A stretch of 64,000 nucleotides of DNA from Euptelea pleiosperma (lineage: Eukaryota; Streptophyta; Magnoliopsida; Ranunculales; Eupteleaceae). Under the pieces are notes generated by a model. That model searched no databases. It was not told the origin of the DNA and saw nothing but the letters and a program-made list of their open reading frames with translations. The DNA lies in assembly GCA_035048495.1 (NCBI GenBank), contig CM068540.1, positions 15,732,829 to 15,796,828 on the forward strand, read 5' to 3'. Positions 33,983 through 45,393 of the stretch are shown here, in pieces. Every line of letters starts with the position of its first letter. Within the stretch, counting starts at the first letter, position 1. A program made the position numbers and the translations under genes.

Positions 33983-34175
33983 TTCAATGAAGCTCTAGCC
34001 AAAAAGTAAAGATTTGCAGCCATTTTTGGCTACAAACATTAGCAACTCAAATCTTAAAAAATTATGGACTCACGGTAAATATTTACCCAGGTAAATAATG
34101 GTGGGGTGCAACCAAGCACCTAGAAATGCAAAAAACATGTTGCAAATATTTGCGATGATACCAAGCAGGGCTTTA

Positions 34176-36180
34176 TTCGCGAATGATTGATTTTTGAGCC
34201 ATTACCATATGATATGGCCAAACCATTGAAAGATTCAGATTAAGTTGCGAATTTTAATGGACGCACGTTCCATTCACGGCTAATTCGGTTGGGCGTTTAA
34301 ATCACCTCTTTTGTTCGGGTATTTAAAGGAAACAAAAAAAAAATGAAAAAAGCTCTAATATCTTCTCTTCGTCTTCGTCCCTCCCAGGCTTCCCTTCACT
34401 CTCCTCTCTCTCTCTCTCATCTTGTCTTCATTTGTGGAGGCTTCCTCTATGCTGTGGCCGCCTACTACCACACAAGTCACAGAACAAGAAATCACACGCA
34501 CCCTAGACAATACGACATTAAAATCGAAAAAGATAGAACAAATGCTTCTTTGGTTGAGGTTAGGGTTTCAAAACAATTTTAAGTGAAAACTATAGCGGAA
34601 ATCGACTTCTCAATGAAAATTGAAACAAGGTTCTCTTCATTTCTTCTTTTCGATGTGTTGTTGTTATCTTTGAGGAGAGTGTCCTCCTTGGGTATAAGTC
34701 AACTTAAGTGAAGTTGACGGTTAGCGATTTGAATTGGAATCATTTTCATGCGTTGATTTTAACAGTGGGAATTTGAGCATTATTGACCATTATTTGTGGT
34801 ACAAGGATCCAAAGGTTTGAAATCACTAATCATGCTAATTTTTGGTTTGTAGGTCACTAGGTCCACCTAAGGGAGTTGTAGAGAAAAAGGGTAATAGTCG
34901 GTGTGAAAGCCATGCGACTCGTGTTGATTATTAGCTAATTGCTAGAGTCTGGAGCTAGTGCAGGTAGGTGGTATACAGTACTCCACACACGAACCCCATC
35001 TAATTGTCTAGTCCGTTTTCTCCACCGGGACCATCGATATAGATGGGTCACCTACTAGATTGGACTGCACGTAACTGCTAATGAACTCGATAAAAGATTC
35101 AAAATGGAGGATCAATTCCAGATATATAAGCATGTGGTCTATCGATTCCACAGTTACTTCTACAGATGCTAGGAGTGAAGCATGAAGTTTTCTTGATAAG
35201 GTGTACACACTCTTTCATTATGTCATATTCTACAAAAATCGGGAATAAAGCATGGATTTTTCTTGATAAGGCGTACACTCTTTCTTGATAAGGCATACAC
35301 AATCTGATTACCAAATAAAAATCCCTCAAATTGCCACGTTTCACTCTTTTGGACCCATCCCATTAATCTATGACCGATTATCTTAATGGACCAAATCCCA
35401 CAAAACTCAGCGTGATTGGTGATTTCTAACTATTCAATTCAGCACTTTTCATTATGGGTTTCATGAAAAAGCATATGGGTTAGTTTCAAGCTCATGATGA
35501 AAAAGTACTCAAATCCAAGGGATAGAAATCCCCTTGAAAGGAGATGCATTGTAAGGTATGTTTTCATGCTTGCTTTGTAATTTTTATATCTAATGTGTGT
35601 ATAAATATATGTGCATTTCTAGTTGCATATACAATTATCTTGCATACATATATATTTGACAAATTTTTAACATCGAATTTGTAGATCATAACCGAATTAA
35701 ACATGAATAAATGTAATTGCAAATTTTTGCCGTTCTTCAAATTTTTGGCTGAGTTTTTAACGCCAAATTTTTAGACCATAATTGAATTATATTCGAACTT
35801 TTCCCATTTTGAACTTTTGGCGTATCCGGACTTAACAACTAGGGCCATAAGCACACATTGCACCTATAAGCATGTGTCACCTTGCAACTTGTTCAATGCT
35901 CCTCTTTTATTAAAAAAAATCTCCCTTGAATTTTTTAAATTGACAAACATTGCTTCTTTCAATTTTTGAATTTTTTTACTTTACAAGGGTGCTTTGGTCA
36001 TTCAACATTTTCACATTTCAACTCAATCTGTGAAGGCATTTACTGAATGCCCACGTGGCACCTAAACTCTATCTCTAGAAAAATTTTGATGTTTGTTTGT
36101 ACACAACACCATTCCATTAAGCCAAAAAAAAAAACTATCCAACAAAGCAACCCCTTTCCTTAGCTATGACAGAAGATATA
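34176..36180. other. Intergenic DNA with fold-back fragments and a promoter-like stretch
   Basis: 34318-34600 has a TATTTAAAG box, a CT-rich leader and an ATG at 34343 opening a 79-codon frame without a known domain. It could be a gene-fragment 5' end. 34700-34880 is a partial family B copy. 35390-35540 resembles the fold-back nested at 60.75-61.12 kb. The remainder is unassigned. Confidence 0.35.
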
Positions 36181-37135
36181 TAGCTAGGAGGGAGGGTACA
36201 CAAACCACGATAAAGGAACCACAAAAAACTTTGCCTTATTGACAATATAGTGATCCGCTACATTAGATGAACAGGGGATATAAGCAAAGTTAATGGACTC
36301 AAAAGATCTAGACAAATTCACAATATCAAATGCATGGGCTATAGAAGAGCTGCCCAACTCCACCGATCCTACTACTAAAATTAATAACCACCTATGCATC
36401 CGACTCCACAATCACTAGGGAAACTACAAAAAGAGAAGCTGAGTGAGTCCCCATTTTAGGGCTCTAACCTCGGCTTCTTCAAATGACTAGGCACTAGCAC
36501 GTGCTCCTCCTGCTAAGAGACAACGGTTAGAAGCGCCTTGCACAATGAAGTCAAGACCTGTTTTGCCATTCTTACTATCCCATGATGCATCAATATTCAG
36601 TTTGACCCTACCCTGTGATAGTGGTATCCATTTCACATGATAAACGGAGAAGGGACTAGTAGGTGTACTTTTTTGTAAAGATGATGGTATATGTTTAATG
36701 ATGATCAGAGGATCTCTGGTTGATGATGAATGGATAATATTGTTTCGAAAGTACCAAATTCTCCACATCAATAACCACACAAAGCTCGTATAAAGCATCC
36801 ATGCTATATAGAATCTTTTGGAAGAGTTACAAGGTTGGCTAGCCACACCTTCAAATGATTAGTATCAAAAGAATCACACCTTGTAGTCGAAGGAGATGCA
36901 TACCATATTTTAGCATTGATCGGACAAAAGAAAAGAGTGTGCCGCCACGTCTCCAAATCATCATGGCATCTTGGGCAAATGGGATCGATAAAAGCCAGAC
37001 GAGAATGTAGCTTTAATCAAGTAGGAACAATGTCATGGAGAACCTTTCATAGAAAAATTGCGCTCGACGTGGGATTCTCAATTTCCACACTTTCTTCCAA
37101 TTATTTGATGGCAAGGTTGGAATAATTGGGGTTGT
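36180..37135 (-). pseudogene. LINE remnant: zinc-finger and RNase H 3' end
   Basis: On the minus strand, frames starting near 37130 encode a reverse-transcriptase-associated zinc-finger segment (IDPICPRCHDDLETWRHT, 36995-36942). WRIWYFRNN follows (about 36750), then KWIPLSQGRVKLNIDASW (about 36625-36570), the start of the plant LINE RNase H domain. The end is near FAYIPCSSNVADH (about 36280-36240). Several frameshifts and stops break it. No upstream reverse transcriptase was seen, so this is a 5'-truncated, dead copy. Confidence 0.75.
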
Positions 37136-37204
37136 AAACTACCCCAGAAGAGTTCGATAGACCAAACGGAATGAATAAAGTCCCTTAGGGCTCGGGATCC
37201 AAAA

Positions 37205-37788
37205 AAGTTGATCCTAAAATGGTTGTTGACTGAGGGGAATTGGCATTCTCCGATAAATTTTCAAAAAATTCCTAAGCCTCATCAGGTTCTTTCATGATGA
37301 ATTCCCATTACTCATTATTTCTACAAGTTGCCTCATAAAAGAGGTAATCCATCAAGAAAGACTCCAATGAGGTTTGGCTTATTATAGTCATGATGGGGGC
37401 ATTTCCGAAGGTCATTGTATCTCTCCCAACATGAAAAGAATGCATTATTCTCTTTTTTAGAGTATGTCATGATGGCTCTCTCAAGGGTATGAGTCTTTTG
37501 AGTCGAGAAGAATTTCTTCAAAAATTCTTTAGACATATCTCCTCATGTCCCAATTGATCGAGGTTTAAGGGAGTGGAGCCATGACTTGGCATTCTCCTTC
37601 AGAGAATATGGGAAGAGTTTGAACTTTATAGTATCTTCGATCACATCTTGGTGCAATGTTACACAAATCTCTTCAAACTTTTGGAGGTGAAGATAGGGGT
37701 CTTCCAACTTTAGGCTAGGAAATGTGGGGAATAAGTGGATCACTACCTGTTTGATTTCAAAATTAGGCCTTTGGTTATATGGAAGGAC
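37205..37788 (-). pseudogene. Ty3/Gypsy gag remnant, C-terminal part
   Basis: Minus-strand frame with LEDPYLHLQKFEEIC, KLFPYSLKENAKSWLHSL, KEFLKKFF and SCWERYNDL.KCPHH, the conserved order of the plant retrotransposon gag domain (Athila/Tat-like). One stop interrupts it near 37550, at the place where the family normally has a tryptophan, and more stops follow past 37330. The reading frame is cut at 37788 by a solo LTR and resumes at 40889. Confidence 0.8.
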
Positions 37789-40700
37789 TGTAAAATCACG
37801 AAAACTCTAAGAGGGTATTTTAGTCGATTTTGATTTCTTTAAACCTTTTCAGTGCATTTCTTTTCACGTAACGATAGCATCTAACTAATCGATCATTCAT
37901 GTGAAATAGTGTTCAATTCTGAGGAAATTAAATTTTTTGGTCTTAGGACCTTATCCATGCGGGCCCCACGTGGGCATAGTGGTACCCGTGACATTTCTTA
38001 GACCGTTTTGGATCCATAGGTATAAATTAATATTGAAATATGATTATATTAATTTTAGTAAGCAAATATGAAATTTGTTAATTTTGGTGTTGTGTATGTG
38101 TGTATAATAATTGTCATTATAGTGTAGGTTATATACACCATGCGCACTAGTAAATTGTTATGGGATGTATTATTATAGCATATAGTATGTGAGTAATTAG
38201 TGGGGCACTAACAATTAATAAGCCCATATGTAAATAGTCCTATTGTCATTCATAACATATTATAAGGTAAGTATGTCTTCATTATAATAAGACAAAAATT
38301 TTATGCATAACACATCCCACTACAATAAAACAAAATTTTGTTAACATACATGTAATATAAAAAAAAAAATTCCAAAACTCTAACCTATTGCTTTGGACTG
38401 TATAACTATTAGATTATTATATAGTTTCCTTAGTTTTGTTGTGAGACAATTCAAATGACTAAGAGTCCTACACGTCCAAAACTTTCACCCTTTGAACCAC
38501 CGTCCAAGCACACCACATTCTAGTGTTTTGACAAACACACAAACATAACCCTTTTGTAGACTCCTTCCACCATCTTGCTATTAACAACCCACGACGCATT
38601 CAATTGAACTCAAATCCATCCCAACATCGAAGCCCAAACCCTTACCACGTTTTAGGGTTTTAATAAAACACAAACACTAACAAACCTAAACCTAGTATGA
38701 TAGGACTCTACTTCCACCACCCAAACCTTTAGTTATAAGTAGATGTCGTCCTCCCTTTATGCCTTCATCTCCAACACGTTAGAGTCGTTGTGCTGCTGCG
38801 ATCAAGAGAGTGCAGTCAACTTTCAGCACATGCCATCAACTCTGAAGATCCAAAACCTCCACGAGTTGCAGCTGTGGAATAGTTTCATTGTGGATCAACC
38901 CTCCTCGACTTCAAGAATCTACAACGTCTAGCAAAGGCTCCACCTTGGGATCAAAATGCATTCTTTTTCTGCCGGGCAATCACTTGTTGATACGGGTAAG
39001 TTTCTTTTTGTTTGTTTTTTGGTTATTCTTGACATTTTCCCAAAAACAATAGTCGTCCAAACCTTCCTACACTATTACGTCGTTGTTGTCTCGTTCCCAT
39101 CCCCGTATTTCATCGAAACATATCACCTTCCCAACCGGTTAAAAATCTCCTTAAAACCTAATACTAGTCATGTTTAAAACCCACCTTCATGATGGACTAA
39201 CCGGCACCATCCATTGTGCTTCTTGAAGATCAATGAATGCATAGTCCAGCCACCCTTCAGTTGTGAACTGAATTACCACTCATGCCTTGAGAAAGTTGCA
39301 GCCATTCACTTGTAGGCCTCTATCGCAAGATCTCACCACTCCAATCAGGCAACCTTTCATTCAACAACATGCACACTTTTTATTTGCCCATACTATACTG
39401 TTAACACATCATAATTAATCCCATCTTTTAGTTGTGGTTGTTTTACACTCTCTGATTTTTTATATGGTTATTGTATCAATAAAATAGAAAAAAAAAAACT
39501 TCACATGTTGATCTATTTATTTTGACTCTTCTGTTTGATATCCCTAGTGTATTGAATTCTGTATTTCAAAGTGTAGAACCTTTAATCCACCATACGGGTA
39601 CCACCCTTTCGATGGGCCAATAAGCTATAGTTCACCAGTATGATGATCCAAACCATTCCTAGTGGTAACCACACTTTTAGTTATCAATATGATTCTTTTG
39701 CCATGGTCCATCTAAAGAGTGACTCAACACTAAATTACCTAAATTTATGTATGATCGATCGTGTATATGGTCCAGGTTAACAACTTTTTGACGATATTTG
39801 AAAAAATTGTTGACTCCGGTCATCCTAGCGCTGTGACTTTGTAGAACCCTTCGAAAATTGTAGGATTTTATTTTACAAGCATACACTTAACTTATACACT
39901 TGAAAATTGAAGGTTCGATAATCTTGGGTTGAAACTGCGCAAAGGGGAACGAATAGAAGATTAAGGGAAGCGATCAAAGGTAGGTACCCCCCATGATTTT
40001 TACAATACGGTTTAGAAGTATGCGAACATATATTGATTATTAAACGGTAGATCTTGTATCATGATAATTTTGCTTACCAATATGACATGTTCAGAATGAG
40101 ATCCCCTGCGTGGATATTTGTTTTTTAGCAATTTCTTATATAAATGAAGACATGCATTATATTTTTGATTCAAAAGCAATAAAATAAGTTGGGAGTGAGT
40201 TCTTCAGGGTGAAAGACCTGAAATCCCCGGGAAGACCCCCTGTGTGGGTGAAGAAGGAGACCCCCTGTGTAGGTTGTGCATTACTTTTGATTAATTATTC
40301 ATGCATTCATTATGACCATAATATTACTGTTTGACAATTCAATCTGTGCTAGCATGACTATAAATTATATTGTTTGAATTATGTTCGGGGTAAAAAATTT
40401 GAGTGAGCGCTTGGCTCACCTACAACCAAAATTTTCAGATGTAGATGAGACCGAGACGTGCGAGGAATGATACAAGGAGGAAATGCAACCCGTTGACGAA
40501 TTAGGAGAGGAGACATACGAACTCGAGGAGCAGGAGCAGAACCTTGCAGATGAACATTATTAGTCTTTTATTATTTCATTGCTTAAGAATTTATGTAATA
40601 AAATTCATTATTTTTATTGTTTAGATCGTAGAACAGATGTGATGTTTTGATGAACCGTGACTCGTAGACCATCGACTCTTTTGATATTATGTTTCTTTTG

Positions 40701-40888
40701 ACCTTATGCGTTATAGATGATGTTAGCTACTGGATATTTTATTTGAGAATCTTAATATATTTGATCAATTGATATTCTGGTTTAAATTATGACATTATTT
40801 CTTGATTAGTTCACCCTTAAATTCGGATAAATGGGTTGACCTATGGATATTAGGGACGGGTCATGGATCACGAATTTGGGACGTGATA
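37789..40888. mobile_element. Solo LTR inserted in the gag remnant
   Basis: Starts TGTAAAATCACGAAAAC and ends TTTGGGACGTGATA. A perfect 5-bp duplication AGGAC lies at 37784-37788 and 40889-40893. The gag reading frame on either side is continuous once one AGGAC copy and the 3,100-bp insert are ignored, so the boundaries are confirmed independently. No coding sequence inside. Confidence 0.85.
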
Positions 40889-40985
40889 AGGACTTTGCAA
40901 GAAGTTGCGGTAAACCTAACAGGTTGTAGATAGTCTCTTAAGGTTCTAGGTTCTTCCATATTAGGTCTATTGTTGCTCTCATTTC
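40889..40985 (-). pseudogene. Ty3/Gypsy gag remnant, N-terminal part
   Basis: Minus-strand frame with EEPRTLRDYLQPVRF, the usual gag opening (RTLRDYLQP), leading directly into the part at 37788. The start of the element's 5' region beyond 41000 could not be identified. Confidence 0.75.
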
Positions 40986-40999
40986 TTCGTACTTGGGGT

Positions 41000-41990
41000 C
41001 ACCTATATTGCTTTTATGTACCGACATGGTGGGTGAATAGGCAAGTCATCACTAGAATATTTAAAGAGATTACCTAAGAGATCTTCAAAAGTGACTTGGT
41101 CTAAATTCCTTTGTAACCTACTAGTGTGATCACGTGCCCACATGGTCATTCAAATAGATTCAAGTGAATGAATTTCAAGTTCTAAACTCAATTGTGTGCA
41201 CAAGTTAGATAATTATAAGGCTGCATTTATTTTTTTACGAACACACGCATTAGCGTCGTTGTGCTAAACTCGGCTAAAAAATGTGTGTTTGGTTGTACCA
41301 ATATTTGCAACTCATGATGTGCACTAGAGCCCTCAATGTGCGTCAAGGCGTGAATTGCAACACTCACCCCCCCCCCTGAGAATTGGAACATGCACCAAAT
41401 CGTGTGTTATAACAAGTGTCGATGCTCTATAAAGCACACTTATGGTGCATCGCACAATGCATCACACTATATTAAAATAAAGATTTTTACTATATATTAT
41501 CTATATAACAAGAGACAAAGATTATGTTGGGCTTCACAAAGGACGGTTGAGATCTCACCTCCATTTTACACTTTTGGCCAAAATTTTACCACGACTAAGG
41601 AATGGTTTTGGCAGGAGTTTTGCCCTCATTTTCTCGACAAAACACCTTTCTTGCAAAAAAAAAATCATCCTCCTCTCTCATTGCTTCTCCTCGCTCCCAC
41701 CTGGACTGTGAATGTCGGCTCCCTCCTTCGCTCCCACCTGCTGCGGCTTCTTCTCCTTCGCTCCCTCCTTCTCAGGTAAGCCTCTCTCTCTCTCTCTCCC
41801 TGCGACCTCTCTCTCCCTTTGAGGGTTTTGTGGTTTTGGTGAGGGTTTTGTAAATGTCAAGGGTAAAATAACAGTGATGGGTTTGGGATTCTTAGGGGTT
41901 TGTTCTGAGGTTGTTTTTTTGAGAAATGGGTTTGGGATTTTTAGGGGTTTGTTCTGAGGGTAAAAAAACTCGTATTGTTGAACTCTGTCT
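41000..41990. other. Unassigned DNA with a partial 165-bp repeat
   Basis: About 41495-41560 matches part of the intron repeat (CTATATAACAAGAGAC, GGCTTCACAAAGGACGG). A (CT)n run near 41783-41800. ORFs here have no known domain. Confidence 0.35.
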
Positions 41991-41994
41991 CTAA

Positions 41995-42672
41995 AAATTT
42001 TTGGCTGATTTTTTGTTGGTTGTCCCCCAATCCTGGCCCTATTTTGGTTTGTATTTTTTTGTTGGCTGATTTTTCGGGGTGGCAATCAGTTTTTCAGCAA
42101 CCATTTTTAAATATTTTCTGTTGAACTCTATCTCTGAAAATTTTTTGGTTGTATTTTTTTTTTTGGCTGATTTTTCGGGGTGGCAATCATTTTTTCAGCA
42201 ACCATTTTTCGGGGTGGCAATCAGTTTTTCAGCAACCCATTACTGTAAAATAACTGTGATCGGTTTGGGATTTTTAGGGGTTTGTTATGAGGTTTTTGGC
42301 TGATTTTTTGTTGGTTGTCCCCCGAACCTGGCCTTTTTTGGTTTGTTTGTTGGTTGTTTTGGTTTGCATTTTTTTTATGGGGTTGTGCAATCAGTTTTTC
42401 ACAACCATTTTTAAGATATTTTTTTGTTGGCTGATTTTTCGGGGTGACAACCATTTTTGTTTCATGGGGTTGTGCAACCAACAACCTTTGATGATATTTT
42501 TTGGTTGGCTGATTTTTTGGGGTGACAACCATTTTTGTATGATGGGGTTGTGCAACCAGCAACCATTTTTAAGATATTTTTTGTTGTCAACCATTTTTGT
42601 TTGATGGGGTTGTGCAATCAACAACCATTGATGAGATTTTTAAGATATTGGGTTGTGCAACCAGCAACCATG
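41995..42672. repeat. Degenerate minisatellite, about 50-80-bp units
   Basis: At least eight imperfect units built from TTGGCTGATTTTTCGGGG, TGACAACCATTTTTG and GGGGTTGTGCAACCAGCAAC. Both-strand ORFs here simply read the repeat. Confidence 0.8.
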
Positions 42673-42965
42673 AGTCCATTTTTGTTTGGGGTTAGAAATT
42701 CCAGAATGGGCTGAGATCTAGGTTTATGAGTGGTTTACCAAGCCCTTCTCTTTTGGGGAAGGGTTTAGAGCAGGGTTTCAGGGGAATTTCATGGGCTTTT
42801 TGGAAAGGATTTCATTTGTTTTTTGGTCTGTGTGGTCTTTGATGTATAACTCAGTTATTTGTTCTTTTGTTTGATTTTTTTTTTTTTTGTTTCATGTGTT
42901 TTTTAGCCTCATTAGTGATTATAAGTAGCCTTTGTTCATAGGCTAATGTTTTATTATTTTTCTGT

Positions 42966-43445
42966 TGCATTGGATTGCATTATTTTCCTCATGTGGATTG
43001 GCTAATGTGGTGGAAGGCTAATGTAGATTGTTAATGTTCAGAAATGTTAATCAGGATTGTTAAAGATTTTGTTATTTTCTTCATAATCATTATTTTGACA
43101 TTTTGAAATTTTAAATGTTAATCATAATTATTAAAGTGTTAATGTTAATCATTGTATGAAAACTGGATGTTGTAAGAACTGGATGTATGAAATGGGTGTA
43201 GCTCTGCATTGGATTGCATTATTTTCCTCATGTGGATTGGCTAATGTGGTAGAAGGTTAATGTGGATTGTTAATGTTCAGAAATGTTAATCAGAATTGTT
43301 CAAGTGTTTGCAGCATTTTGATATTTTCTTCATAATCATTATTTTGACATTTTGATATTTTAAATGTTAATCAGAATTGTTAAAGTGTTAATGTTAATCA
43401 TTGTATGAAAATTGGATGTTGTAAGAACTGGATGTATGAAATGGG
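42966..43445 (+). repeat. Tandem duplication, about 239 bp x 2
   Basis: Both units start TGCATTGGATTGCATTATTT (42966 and 43205) and end near GAAATGGGYGTAGCTCT. They differ by a few substitutions and one indel. Confidence 0.82.
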
Positions 43446-43622
43446 CGTAGCTCTAGACGAATTTTAATGAAATAGGGATGTCAAAATGTCTTCATGTGGC
43501 CTTGCATATGGAAGCAAAAAACATGAGGAGCTTTTCAACACTGAGGCAACTCATCATGCCAGTAAGACTGCAACTTGTTTTTAATTTAATGGGCAATTTA
43601 CCTAAACTATTCATAAAGTGGA

Positions 43623-43868
43623 TCACAACAACGTTGAATAATTGGTATTAGGTACTGTATGCTTGAGGATCTGACGGTTAGGATCCACCCAAAATGCAGA
43701 GTATTGAAGTCCCATGTCACATTGGACTTGGAACAACGGAGATTTCGCATCTCTCTCCATGCCTTGCTCTAGCCGTTTGTTGCTATTTAATTCATCGATT
43801 GTTTCTTTTGTGCTGGTGTTATCTTCCAGCAAAGTGAATGTCCTTAATACACTTACCAGATAGGGGAG
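43623..43868 (-). CDS. Unrecognised ORF or exon fragment
   Basis: An open frame of about 80 codons containing TLLEDNTSTKETIDEL and SPLFQVQCDMGLQYSAFW. Composition is protein-like (few low-complexity runs, balanced residues) and unlike the surrounding repeats. I do not recognise the family. No start context or convincing splice acceptor was found. It could be an exon of a dead or captured gene. Confidence 0.25.
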   Translation of the reverse strand, partial: LPYLVSVLRTFTLLEDNTSTKETIDELNSNKRLEQGMERDAKSPLFQVQCDMGLQYSAFWVDPNRQILKHTVPNTNYSTLL

Positions 43869-43869
43869 A

Positions 43870-45324
43870 TAAGAGCAACGCTATAACAGTTTTGCACAGG
43901 GGGAATTGTTCGATTGCTTGGACTGTATCTATAAAATCCATGTTTTACTTCATCTTTTCCTTTTTAATTCATTGCATGTATGCATCATGTTTAAAATAAA
44001 CCTTCCTGAAAACATTAAAATTCAGAACTTTCAATATTTTCTTGACTTTTTAAGTTTCTGAACAAAGGAGAAGATGGTCTGCAATATTTCTATCAATTTT
44101 AATCTTTTATAGATTTCTATATGGTTCCTTTTAACGCCGTCAATAGGCAACATTGATCCTTGCCCACTCCCATAGGCAGAGAACAAAAGAGACCTGCCTT
44201 TATGTTTCTTGGAGGTAATTTTTCTTCAAAACCCAATACCTACTCTACATGCATATGCTCAACACTTGATAGCCTATAATCCATTTCTCTTCTTTGCTTC
44301 TCACAAGCGGATGCCAAATTCTACCGCCTAGCTTATTGATATTCGCTCAAAAGTGCTTATTTTAAGCAATTATCTTTTTAGCGTTATCGCACTCTCCTAC
44401 GTAAAATGATCTATTTATCTACTTTTCTACGTAAGAGTCTATTTCATTGCGCAGAACACACTTTTCTGGACGAAATGGTATATTTGCATGCATTAAATGC
44501 ATTTCTGGAAGTCTAGGTATAAAGACGTTATGATCAAGTCTCATTACGTGCTTTTCTCTTGCAGAAAACTCGATCGGGCTATTCTCGAGACTTGCAGGCC
44601 CAGATCGATCATGAAAGCCCATTATCAAAGCTTAAAGAGCCCACAGGCTATGACTAGAAGATATGGGCCAAATATAGGCTGAAAAAGAGGACTGAAGAGC
44701 TGGCCCAAAGAACGAAGAGAGTGGGAGAGCCAATGACCAAGAGATGGACCAAAGCGTTTAAAGCCACATGAGTCAGCAAGGAATGATAGCCTACTCTACT
44801 AGAGACGCGTGAGGATGGTCACAATGAAGACTAGGGTTCCAGACCCTCTGCCAATATTTTTATCTCTATTTTCTGATATCTTCTCTCTCCTCCCCCTAAT
44901 TTTCTATCTCATCTCTCCTTATTCTCTTTCTCTTCATCTCTCGGTCCTCGGATCTACTGACCTAACCCAGAACTCCTGCCCATTGGCTCTGGCCCATCTC
45001 CCTAAGCTATCGGACCGTTGGATCTTCCATCGGACCGTTGGATCGTCCATCAAACCGTCGGATCTCTCTAAATCCGTCGGCCTGCCAATCTGGATCCTGA
45101 TCAAGTCATCTTCAGTTTGACCATCAGATTGTCTGTCACATCATCTTGTGAGACGATGGACATCATCAATCCATGTGGGCCAATAGCCGGGCCCATTATC
45201 ATCGACCCGCTGCCCGACCATTTAGTGGACCCCGTGAATTTCAAAATAATTTAAATTAAATTTTAAAAAAAGGGGGGGGTCCACTAAATGGGGAAATTCC
45301 CCAAAGAAAAGTAATGTTTTACTT

Positions 45325-45393
<69 letters not shown>

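Larger units (their letters stand above)
26160..34172. mobile_element. Outermost Tourist-like MITE of a six-level nest
   Basis: GGCCCTGCTTGGTATC (26160) pairs with GATACCAAGCAGGGCT (ending 34172). TTA flanks both ends (26157-26159, 34173-34175). Its own sequence remains at about 26160-26450 and 33990-34172. Everything between is later insertions. Confidence 0.7.

Noticed and set aside
42221..42624. ORFs with repeated VAQPH..KMVVTPKNQPTKK
   Set aside because: Translation of a minisatellite; each unit is a DNA repeat with no conserved protein.
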